The notes under the pieces: generated by a model
Databases searched by the model: none
The model's input: the letters and a program-made list of their open reading frames with translations, nothing else
Told to the model about the DNA's origin: nothing
Assembly: GCA_963854835.1 (NCBI GenBank)
Contig: OY978528.1
Location: forward strand, 36,352,769 to 36,416,768
Source: Megamerina dolium
Taxonomy: Eukaryota > Arthropoda > Insecta > Diptera > Megamerinidae
Length of the DNA: 64,000 nucleotides
Reading direction: 5' to 3'
Shown here: positions 22,225 through 32,676 of the stretch, one piece after another
How the letters are laid out: the number at the start of each line of letters is the position of its first letter
Position numbering within the stretch: the stretch's first letter is position 1
Program-made: the position numbers and the translations under genes

Positions 22225-23125
22225 TTAGTTTAGCATTCTCTTTTCTAAGCTAGCTGGCGCTAGTTATAAATTCCAGGGCCCATCAAGGTCTCCAGTACTT
22301 GGTCTTTTCGCGGGAGGTTAGGTCTCTCTCTTCTCTATCGTCCACCAGCGGGTTCCGAATATAACAACTTCTTAGCCGGAGCGTGTCTTCCATTCGCTCA
22401 ACCTAGCAAGCTCAGGCTCTGCATTTTAATGCGCTTTACTATATCGGTGTCGGCATACAGCTTATGGTTGTACCTTATTCGTTACTCGCCACCAACGCAA
22501 ATAGATCCAGAGATCTTACGCCTCGGCGCCATATGTAAGAACAAGCATGATGAGAGACTTGTCATGTGTGATTTTCGTTTTTCGAAAGATTGCTCCATTT
22601 TTCAATTGTTTACTTAGTCCAAAGTGGCACCTGTTTACAGGAGTGATCCTTTGCAATGTTTCCAGGCTGACGTCATTACTGGTGTTAATGCCGATTTCAA
22701 GATAGACAAAGTCCTTTACTACTTCAAAAGCGTAGTTATCAACAGTAACGTGCTGTTCACGATGCCGAGATTCTTTGTTTGATGACGCTAGGTACTTCGA
22801 CTATCTTTCCAACTCTGAGAATGCTACACTGAGTCCTCGCGTGTTTATACTGATTGTGTTAACATCATCGGCATACGCCAACAGCATGACACTGCTATTG
22901 AAGATAGTGCCATTAAGTCGTAGATCCACAGCTCGTATTATTTTCTCCATAATAGGATTGAAGAAGTCGAACGATAACGAATCACCCTGTCTGAAACCCC
23001 TTTCGGTGTTAACGGTCCTTGTGGACTTTTACTGCACAATGGGAGTTCTACAGTGTCGTTATGCAAAAACGAATGAGTTTCGCAGGAATATCGAACTCAG
23101 ACACAAGAGTGTCCACAGAGAATTG
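22225..23125 (-). mobile_element. RTE-like LINE, degenerate copy 2
   Basis: On the minus strand this matches the 57-kb copy from the RT palm to the C-terminus, with many substitutions and indels. It keeps recognisable DNA for the AYADD segment (about 22860-22890), the EVVKDFVYL-type segment near 22700 and the RWKDQVL/PAGG region near 22300-22350. No frame stays open. It is the most diverged and presumably oldest of the three copies. No target-site duplication was identified. Confidence 0.82.
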
Positions 23126-23203
23126 ATTATGTTACATTTTTAAATAAATTAGATCATGAACTCATGAGCTTTGGTTGAGAGGTATTTAAAAGAATTACGT
23201 TTT

Positions 23204-23214
23204 TACCATATTCC
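23204..23214. repeat. Target-site duplication, left copy (LOA/I-like fragment)
   Basis: TACCATATTCC recurs at 24341-24351 after the tail. The first four bases overlap the CCTA tail repeat on the right, so the unambiguous part is CATATTCC. Confidence 0.8.
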
Positions 23215-24340
23215 AACTAGCAATAAAATCGTCATTGAGGCTAAGAGAATTATCTCTTCTAGCCACTAACTCAGGGAGACACTCTGCTATCCTTGAAAAG
23301 TTTCCATTCATCCCCAGGACCACTGACTTCTGTAGTTCGGTGAAACTGCAGGTAGGAAAGCCATTCTCCACGATCTTCCCTTCAAGAGAATACTAGGATG
23401 GCAAAATAGATTGTACCGATAAGGTCGTCATATATACAGACGAATCTAAACTACAGAGGCAAGTGGGAGGGGGTGTCTACACCAAGGAGCTAGGCACCTA
23501 TTCCTTCCATTTGCCAGACCATTGTAGTGTATTTCAGGCTAAAATCTTAGCCATCAAAGAAGCTCTTTCAATCATCAAGAAATATGTTCTGACCACAAAA
23601 GAAATAATTATCAACTCGGACAGTCAGTCTGCTCTGAGATCACTGCAATCAGCTAGACATTCATCCAAGACAGTGATTGAATGTCAGGAACTACTAACAG
23701 AGCTTTCGGAATACTTTAACATAACTCTATCTTAAGTACGGCCATAGCAATATTGAGGGTAACTGCGAGGCGGATGAAATTGGCCACGCAAGGTACGACA
23801 ATGCCACTCCATCAGGACCAGGCGTTGGTCCCAAAGCCACTAACAACTTGCAAGTTGCTAATAGATAGGTTTACCATCAATGTCGCCAACACACGCTGGA
23901 GATAAACCCCTAACTGCTTAACTAGTAGGCTAACGTGGCCGGAATGGAGCTTTAGTCGAACTAAGCTACTTTTGAAATGTAATAGAAGAACAGTTGGAGT
24001 TCTAACTGGCCATTGCCTTATTGGTAGGCACGCAAATAGACTAGGGGCACCTTTTTACGACTATTGTAGAAGCTGTCAGGATGTTGAATAGGCAGAAGCA
24101 GTAGAACACCTTCTGTGCGGGTGCATGGCTCTGTGCAGGAAGAGGTTCAATACGCTCGGAATCGACTCTCTTGACAGCATCACGGAAGTTGCAAATATAA
24201 AACTAAACTCTCTAACTATCCACAGGATAATTTAGAGAGGACCCAGTGGGATAAGGATAAGCTTCAGTGGTATCACAATGGGCATTTAAATTGCCTAAGT
24301 GCGTCGTAGGATCGCCACCCTACCTACCTACCTACCTACC
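23215..24340 (+). mobile_element. LOA/I-superfamily LINE, 5'-truncated 3' fragment with RNase H
   Basis: The piece starts in the end of RT (an ILEKFPFIPRTTD-type region near 23290), passes through an RNase H domain (about 23420-23800: YTDESKL, SVFQAKILAIKEAL, IINSDSQSALRSLQ and a downstream GNCEADE) and a C-terminal Cys/His region (CRSCQDVE, LLCGCMAL) and ends in CCTA repeats (24319-24344). RNase H after RT places it in the I/LOA/R1 group. The longest surviving frame is 23463-23735. Stops break the rest, including one at the end of that frame. A direct repeat flanks it, so truncation happened at insertion. Confidence 0.85.
23463..23735 (+). pseudogene. RNase H domain remnant of the LOA/I-like LINE
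   Basis: 90 codons from within the domain; the first catalytic Asp (YTDES) lies upstream in the same frame and the SDSQ Asp is present. The frame ends at a stop just before a continuation that reads like the GNCEADE motif. It cleaved RNA of RNA/DNA hybrids in the intact element. Confidence 0.8.
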
Positions 24341-24344
24341 TACC
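24319..24344 (+). repeat. (CCTA)n 3' tail of the LOA/I-like LINE
   Basis: Six tetranucleotide units directly before the right-hand duplication, a simple-repeat tail instead of poly(A). Confidence 0.88.
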
Positions 24345-24351
24345 ATATTCC

Positions 24352-24720
24352 GAATTGTTCACTTTCTAAGCGGAAAAGTTTTCTTTTCTACTAACTGCCA
24401 TTAGTTTCTTCCACTGGACTCAGTTTGCATTCAAGGAAATTCACTCCTTAGCTGTAATTTCCGATTGACTTAGATGTTTTAGTTTTCCAGTCCATGTCAA
24501 AAAACACAAGAGCAAAGTCAGAATTATTTTTCTATATAGTACATATTACAAATTATTCCCTAAATTAAGATAATTTTGGTATTATCAATATTTTTTTTTC
24601 ATGATTCCTAAAACTTTGAAAGCACCGTACACACATACTCGTATTTATCACTGCATTAAACAATAATTGGCTTAACATTCAAGTAGTGCGAATTTAATAG
24701 CAAATGACATTTGTGAAAGG
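24352..24720. other. Unrecognised non-coding DNA
   Basis: Short AT-rich spacer; nothing recognised. Confidence 0.5.
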
Positions 24721-24732
24721 TATTTCAATCTG
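24721..24732. repeat. Target-site duplication, left copy (SINE copy B)
   Basis: TATTTCAATCTG, repeated exactly at 25094-25105. Confidence 0.95.
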
Positions 24733-25093
24733 GGTGCCGTAGCTCAGTGGTTAGTGTGTTCGCCTTCTGATCTGTAGGTCGTGGTTCAATCCCCGGCTGA
24801 TGCATAACAAATTTAATATCGATAAGATTTTTCTTTCGAACGGTATTCACCTGTCGGCAAGCAATTGGCAATTCTTCCGACAGTAACAACTTGCCATGAA
24901 AAAGCTTCTTAAAGAACTCTGTGACAAAGCTCAGAAAAAGTGATGTCACAAGTGTTCTGCCGTTCGGAACCGGCTAAAATAAGTAGGTCCCTTCTAATAT
25001 TGTCCAAAATTTAAGACGCACAACAGTAATGAAAGAAAAGCTCGGCCAATGAGCCCTTTGGGGTTTTAAGTGCCACATATTTATTTTTTTTTT
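24733..25093 (+). mobile_element. tRNA-derived SINE, copy B (best preserved)
   Basis: The head is tRNA-like: A box in TAGCTCAGTGGTTAG (about 24740-24755) and B box in GGTTCAATCCC (about 24782-24794), with spacing right for an internal RNA polymerase III promoter. A body of about 270 bases of non-tRNA sequence is shared with copies A and C. It ends GTGCCACATATTTA and a run of T. The perfect 12-bp duplication TATTTCAATCTG flanks it, which proves insertion by LINE-type target-primed reverse transcription. The T-rich 3' end is odd; most SINEs end in A-runs or short repeats. It is not a working tRNA gene. Confidence 0.93.
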
Positions 25094-25105
25094 TATTTCA
25101 ATCTG
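25094..25105. repeat. Target-site duplication, right copy (SINE copy B)
   Basis: TATTTCAATCTG, identical to 24721-24732. Confidence 0.95.
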
Positions 25106-26815
25106 CTGTTGCCATTATATACTGTTAATGTTGTTGTTGTGCGTATGAAAAAGGAAGATTATGTAAGATGAAGAGCAAAATAAAGACTTGTTACACTAGC
25201 CTAATAGGGGATCATTTGCATCATCGCTAGTACAATCTGCTGGTATTACTATGCTATAGTTACATATATATCTACTGTATATATCAGATAACGTAAAAAG
25301 AATATTGAAATGAAAACAAGAAAACGTGCAACACTTCACATTTGGTCGACCTCTTTCAGGTTTCAGGAACAGTGAAAGGCAAAACTTAATAAATTGAAGA
25401 TAGCAAGCAAGGAAGCATGTGCTGTAAGTGTTGTTTTCTAACTGCTGCTGTTGATACTCTCTGCCTTTGTGCATTGCTGCTATCGTTGCAATAGTTGCTG
25501 TTGTTGTTGTTGTTGTTATTGATACTTTGTATGAATATCGGTATTTGTAGTACATTTCAGCATTACATTTCGACATTAGACAATTCGAGGAAGTGGTCCA
25601 GTGCAATGGTACATATAGTACCTGTTAAACTAGCAAATCCGTGACTTTAATTTCAAAGATTCCATTTAATTTTTCTTGTGTTCGTAGATGATTTAAATCG
25701 AAATGATTTCAATTGTACAATATTTTCCCTCATTTTTTTTTTCGTTCGTATTGTACTAAAAATATTGTAATTGTTTGTTTTTGTCACTCTCGCATGTATA
25801 GTGAATGAGTTAGGTACCTATTTTATAAATTTGCTCTTAAATGCAAGCCCATACGATTGTGTCTAGCATTTATTCTACTAATTATTAAATTGCTATAAAT
25901 ACTCGTACAAGAAAAAAAAAAAAAAAATAACCAGCAACAATAAAAAGAAGAAAAAAAAAACAACCGCAAAAAATGTATCGTAATTTATTGATCGTTCTCT
26001 CCTATTTTGGTTAAGTATTGGCAGTTAACAAATGTTTAAAAAGTGTTTTTACCATATATGAGACTATACAACACTTAACAGCAACACCACCAAACAATAC
26101 ATAGTTAGAAGCAGTGTGGCAGCACTTTTATAAATACATAAGTTCATAAGTACATGCATACTATATATGTATGTTAAGTATGTACATGCGAGCAGGTGTA
26201 TCGCGTGATCTTCTGTGATCTGATCTCGTAGTAATCGCTTTTTTTTTGTAGATAAAGATAGCCATTGTTGTTCTTTTTGCATGCATTAGTGGTTCGTTAT
26301 TTCTATATTAGGTCTTCTTTGGCTTATTATTACTATAGAATAGTAATAACATAGACTTATACGTACGGGCATAAATTATGAATTTTAGTTCTTAGATGTA
26401 CATTAAAATCCTCAAAATTGGTATATTAAAAGGTATAGAGCTGGCGAGAAATGATATTCAGTTGCTCATTACTGTATATTGCCACCTTGCTGATATACTG
26501 TTTGCTCTTTCTGAGCAAAACCAATCGAAATAATTACCAAAATAATTTTACCATAGACATCTATCTTCAAAAATTAAATTTGTTCTGAAACCTGTTTTAT
26601 TATACTTCAAGAATATAATGGACTATTCAGGAAGAAATCATCTTTAGTTGTTGCTTGTATAGACTATCATGGGTATTCATACTTAATCTAATTATCCATA
26701 TCTCTGCTTTTATATCAATTTTCTCTATACTTTTTGATACTTAAGTATATTGTACGTTAGCAAATATAGTGTCACCTCGCAAATTTTTTAGTGAGTCTAA
26801 AATTATAAGTATGTA
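25106..26815. other. Unrecognised non-coding DNA
   Basis: Contains a GTT microsatellite (25495-25517) and A-runs near 25910-25930. Frames are short and unlike known proteins. Confidence 0.5.
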
Positions 26816-27290
26816 CAGGTTGGCTGAAAAAGAATATTCAGAGTTAATGGTTTTACATTTATCAAGATAATCAATCATAAAAATCCCTTCTCCATCCCAA
26901 AAACTGATGCCATAGCCTCTCTGGCCGATCGTTCTGACCATGTTTTTTGGAGCTGAACAACCAGCTTCACTCCATTGTAAATTTTCTCGTTTCAGTTTTA
27001 GATTATTAGATCGCTTTTTGGACGTACAGTACATGATTCACCTTCAACGTGTGTACAAACACGTTTAAATTCTAAAATCCATCGATGAACAGTTGACAAT
27101 GAAGAAGATTGCTTTGAAGTTGGATTCCTTTAACACTTGCACCATTTTTATATTAATTTTTTGTTGCTGATAATTGTTCCAAAATAGAGATTTTCCACTG
27201 CAAAAAAAAAAAAAAATACTCTGATATGTCAACTTCAAATGGCTTGTAAACCAAGAATGAATCGACAGATCGAAATAAAAGTTTGAGTGT
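26816..27290 (-). mobile_element. Mariner relic (DD34D group), internally deleted
   Basis: The left end is TA followed by CAGGTTGGCTGAAAAAG (26816-26832), a terminal repeat of the irritans/mellifera mariner type. Reading on the minus strand from about 27190 to 27020 gives a helix-turn-helix piece (STVHRWILEFKR, then RPKSD). From about 27010 to 26840 comes a transposase middle piece (LQWSEAG, SFWDGEGIFMIDYL, KTINSEY). Most of the domain between these and everything after KTINSEY is gone, and the repeat follows directly. The right terminal repeat was not found. No catalytic triad remains, so it is dead. The motif matches are clear; the subfamily is uncertain. Confidence 0.8.
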
Positions 27291-28039
27291 GTTCAAGTGA
27301 AAAATGAGATACTAAAATGGCGTATAAATTGTGATGTCCCTTTCAGTGTTTTAATACCAACTTGCACCATAAAGAATATTTTCAAAAAAAGTATCTCAAA
27401 TATGTAAAGAAGGCGTATTGATGTATAGTTCTTTCACCTTCTTCGCAAAGTATAATTGCATTATTTTTATGTAAATATCACCATTTATATCAACTACATA
27501 ACTCCACAGAAATAGTTTCCTATTTTGTGCTGGATTGACCTTAATATTGCGATATTCCAAAAAACCTTTTTTATATGCAAAAATATATATTAAAAAATAG
27601 CTCATTTTTTACCGAATTTTTTTTTTAAGATTAATTTGTTATGATGCTATTAATGTGGGTCCCAAAATAATTAAAAAATATTAAATCATATTCAGTAAAA
27701 AATGTATTCCCTTTGAAAATCATATTTTACTTCCAACAAATTTTCAAAATGCAAAGCTCTGTTACGAAAAATTATAGAATTATTCTTTATTGTGCTAAAA
27801 TTTTGATGTGATTTAGAAATAATTACCAAAATGGTATCAAAATCAATCAGATATGTCGTTCTTGGCAGAGGAATGACTCGTATTTGATTATAGTTTAAAT
27901 GTGTAAAAGAGTGCATAACGGGAACAAATATAGTTTCCAGTACATTCTACTAAGAATGCCTGACGCCTGATGTCTTATTAAGCTCCAACATAGTCAGTCC
28001 TGGTAATGGTCTTCCGTTATCTTAATATCCTGATGAAAA

Positions 28040-28081
28040 CTCTCACCTTACTCCTCACTGCAAGGAGGAGTAAGGTGAGAG
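28040..28081. repeat. Perfect 17-bp inverted repeat (hairpin)
   Basis: Arms 28040-28056 (CTCTCACCTTACTCCTC) and 28065-28081 pair perfectly around an 8-base loop. It is of mixed composition, so not a by-product of AT-richness. Function unknown. Confidence 0.9.
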
Positions 28082-30713
28082 TGCAAGTAGTAAATCTTGA
28101 TGCGCATGTTACATTAAATATGTATATTTAAAACTGTCAAACATATTGTTTACTAATTCCACATTAATATTGATTTTGTTTTTGGCAACTAGTTCAAATG
28201 CTGTCCATGTACTTCATTCAAAGTACGTCACTGAATTTGTGAAATGTAAGTTTTTCAGGATCATCAAGGCTACTAGCTTTGAGCTTTGAACTTTAATTCA
28301 TATGCTCAGGTTCATTCATGCAATGATAGTAAGACTGTATAATCATAAATCATACATACAAAGTTGTGCTTTTCTCTTTTTTTTTAATTTTTCTTTTTTT
28401 TTTGGTTTTTATTAAAACTCTATTAATTTAACTACCTACAAAATCAAATAAATGAATTGCAAATACATAAATATTGGATTTATTTCTGAATGAAAAATAT
28501 TGCTGATTATTTCGATTAAATTTTAATGACTTTACCACCTTCAGCATATACTATAACAATTATTTAGGCAAGTGTGTATTGAAACGTATGCATACCACTT
28601 ACATCATATCAACAAATACTCAAACTTCATGGCTTCATTATCAAATGATCAAATAAATAATATAAAATCGTTATTAAAATTCGCATAATCTCATGGAAAA
28701 TCCATTAAATTTATCGCACATGAGAAATAACGGTAATAATAAAGTTAATACCAATGTTAATAATAATAATCATATCTGGTAGTATACATACGTATATGCA
28801 TACGAGTAAGTACCTACACACTATAGAGAGATCAAGAGCACACAGCCTAGGCATGCAATATGCGTCATATTTTCAAAAATTGTTTCCAATTAATTTGACA
28901 ATGAACTCTATTGGTATTGTAAAAGAAAAATACATATTTATGTATGTGATATAGGTACCTACACATAGATTGTGTTATAATAAGCAATTTAATCGACAGT
29001 AAGAAAAATCACCATTAACCAAGTAATCAAGACCGAGTGCAAGTACGTATAGATGTAGTAGTAGTATTGCTCTAGTGCAGTTCTGGTTCATATGAAACCA
29101 ATTAGTGTTGCACTGGTGCAACAGCAACTTGCTGTTGTTGTTGTTGCTGCATATGCTGTAAATTACATTTGCTAGACCAACGTTTGACTACAACAGTTAT
29201 TGTTAGTTGCATGCAATACTTAACTGCATTGGACGATTACCTTTTATCGCTTGATTGAAATGAACAAAAATCAGCAAACTAACGTCAGCACCATTAGTCG
29301 AATGTATGTACACATGTGTATGTGTGTTTGTACATTAATTATATTGACTATATTGTATGTGGCATGCAACAGTACTAGTACAGTGTTCATTTTGCCTCTT
29401 AGGTTTTTTATCTCTGCCATATTTTATGGAATTCATAAATGTTTGCCTTTGAGGCGCACAAACATTTTTTTTTCCTTTTCATTTTTCATTTCAACCAGAA
29501 TTGAGCTCATTGAATTTATTTATGTTTATTAATTTGTATGTACATATATACTATTTGTGTTTGTGTGTGTGTGTGTGTACCTATTTCTAATCTGATTGAT
29601 TTTGTATTTGTTTTGAGTTGCACTATGCAATTCGTTGAATTTATGAGGTGAGATAAAAAGATCGAGATGAGAACGTGAGAAGAAATGTCATAGACGCTAT
29701 TGTTGAAGCTGATGTGTCTACCTGTACACATATGAATTAATTTTAAATATGATTTTCAACTTATTTTTATTATACACATATATAGTCAAACTAATATTTC
29801 TTAATTTTTCATATAATACAATATATCGTTTTTTATATACCCATAATAACATGCGATTAAGAATTTTTGCAAATCAGCTGTAAATGAGCAGCATGTAACT
29901 ACTATAGTAAGCCATGCATATGTTCACCTACAAGCACCCACAATAATTATAAATCGACTATCATTTATAGTGGCATCGTACCATCTCTGTCAAATATCTT
30001 CTAAGGGAATGTTATAAAATTAAAACGTTGCGCTTTGTGCAAACTGAAGCTGCGCTGACTGTTCGCGGGTTCATGGGGATTATGTGAGCATGTCAATTTC
30101 GGCAAAAATAGTGGCATTGTGTCGCAAATCAGCAGTTATTTCTGTATCTTTTAACTCATTCATAATACTCATATATAACATACTACTTGGATGGAGATTT
30201 CATTTCCTTATAATATATCGATGCTGCCAATATGTTGTTGCTTCAAATTTAACCTTAAAGTGTTAGTATGTGCTAATGAAATCATTCGAAAATATATTAT
30301 TAATACATACTAGTGTAATATTATGTAAGTGTTGCTAAATGGTTTACGCTTATACTAATTTCCTTCTATTGTTATTATGATTAGAATATTTTTTGTACCA
30401 TTTACAATATATGATTTCAGTAAATTATGTACGATACTTATAAAATAGTTTTGCATCATTTAATGTACATTTTTATCCTCTTTACTCAACCACATAGATA
30501 TTTCAACATTGCAATTCTGTACGTACGTACTAAAGCAGAAAATTATAGTAAAGCATTTATGCAATCTTTATTTTTATCATCAAAATCTATATAGGTATCT
30601 ACCATTTGGTTATGTAGTAAGCAATATCGTTTTTTTCTGCTTAAGTTTGAAAGATAATGTAGCTCACATTTTTTATAATTTTCATAATGTAAACGTGTAC
30701 AACCATTATTGAT

Positions 30714-30749
30714 ATTGTCATTGATCGCAATGTATCGATCAATGACAAT
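30714..30749. repeat. Perfect 14-bp inverted repeat (hairpin)
   Basis: Arms ATTGTCATTGATCG (30714-30727) and its reverse complement (30736-30749) around an 8-base loop. Function unknown. Confidence 0.9.
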
Positions 30750-31491
30750 CAACCTAAAATTATGATTACAATTACTATACATCTTCTATTATAATAATTC
30801 TAGTTCACCACAATCCCAGTAATAATAAAAAAAATCAACGCGCAAATGATTGGCGCCTTCAAATCATTTTGATATGTACACTGCAGATTGGAAGACTAAT
30901 ATTTATATACACTGCAAGACATTTGATTGCCTTCAGTTGAATAAATAATATTGAAAATGTTCTGACATAAACTGCTTTTGCCTAAAATATCAAAAATATT
31001 TTCAGTGCATCGCTAAACAACTTAATAAAAATTAATAAGAAATTTTATTCAGTTATTACAAAATTATTATACATTCAATATTCTGAAGATTTAAAACTCG
31101 TTTACCCTCGGCAATTTGTTTAGTGAAATTGTGAAAATCTTAAAAAATGGGCTATCCTAAAGTACTTCATCTAATATACAAAAAAGTAAAAGTGATGCCT
31201 TAAAAGAAAGGAAATCATGCTCAACAAAGAACTTCTAGTAATGGCGATTACAATATGCAATCTCTGTTTGAATTGTGTAAGGAAATCAAGGAAAATATTT
31301 GATTCTCGAAACGCAAGAAGTGGAAGTGGATAAGGTCACTTTCAACGAATTTCTGATTTTCATGAACATAGAATTGTGAAATGTGGTGTTATATCTAACC
31401 TAGTACTGACTGTACTAAGTAATTATAAATATAAAACACACAAATAGGTGAAATTAAATGTTTCTTAAATTTCTTCAATATACATATTCAT

Positions 31492-31515
31492 TCTTCTCAC
31501 AAATTTGTGAGAAGA
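31492..31515. repeat. Perfect 24-base palindrome
   Basis: TCTTCTCACAAA followed directly by its reverse complement. Confidence 0.88.
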
Positions 31516-32650
31516 TATATACAAATGACTCTAATCAAGTGTCACACAGTGTATGCGCAAGTACATATCTATGAATCAAAAAATAAATTTGAACGACTAA
31601 TCAATAGTATTGTAGTTACATGTGTGGTTGTAGAAATGCATGTGCAACATGTTGTAAACAAATTATCATAGAATTACACATACTCTGACCGCCAAAGGGC
31701 TTAACGATCAATTGAGAGGTCACTATTGTTACTTATTGTTGTTGTCCTTGCCTATATTAGCATACATTCATGTACATACATATGTAGACACCATTGTTAA
31801 TGCCTTACAACTCGAATATAATTGATGCGCTCGCCTGACTTGTGGGAGTTTGCTAAATTACAGATTGAGATCTCTTTTTCCTTTTTGCAAGGCGAACCTG
31901 AGTATATGAATGTTGTTGATTTTATTTTTGTTAGCAGTTGCGCCTATAACACAGATTCGAACATAAGCATTTTGTTATTTTCCATCGACAAAACAGCCAA
32001 ACAGGAAGCAATATTTATTTGAATAAGCAAATAATATTTCTACGTATGACTGCATTAGTGAGTGAGTGAGTGAGTGAATGAATGAGTGAATGAATGATAG
32101 AATCATTGAGGAAAAAATAAACTCTTAATTATTTTTAATACAATATAACGGTAATTGAATTCCAAATAGACACAAATCTAGAATTCATAATGAACAAAAC
32201 AATAGAATTAAATTTTAAAAAATGAAAAAAAAAACAACATAAAATCACACTCACACATAGCAAGTAAAAATCAGGCTTATCATAGCAATAGCAATGCGCC
32301 GCACACTTATAACGAACAAACAAAAATATGACAGACTATCAGACAGACAGGTACATAGACAGAAAGACGCTAGTTAGCTAGCTAACTGGCTAGCTATAGT
32401 CAAATTGTTAGCTGGCAAGCTACACCGACCACCGAGCATAAATCTGCCAATAGTGTGTTGGCATGTGGGCGTTGCAAGCAGTTATTTTGTTAATTTTTAT
32501 TTGATTTTTTCCCTTGTTATTGTTGTTGTTGTGTGTCTCTTCAACGATCATCATTTCGATCGATACATCCATTGATCGATCGATCGAGCGACTCTTGAAT
32601 TACAAACAGCGAATACGTTGACCTTACTTGATTCTTTTTGTTGTTATTGC

Positions 32651-32676
32651 TGTTGTTGTTGTTGTTGTTGTTGTTG
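32651..32676. repeat. (GTT)n microsatellite
   Basis: Nearly nine GTT units; a second run of similar length lies at 32780-32802. Confidence 0.9.

Noticed and set aside
22429..23143. Plus-strand ORFs of 62 and 122 codons
   Set aside because: They are antisense shadows of the degenerate RTE-like LINE.
24733..24805. A tRNA gene
   Set aside because: A and B boxes are present, but the acceptor and anticodon stems do not pair well, the sequence continues into a body shared by three dispersed copies, and it is flanked by a target-site duplication. It is a SINE head.
32045..32400. A CRISPR-like or spaced-repeat array (GAGT, GACA and GCTAGT words)
   Set aside because: These are tetranucleotide microsatellites and small palindromes without regular spacers; the DNA is animal.
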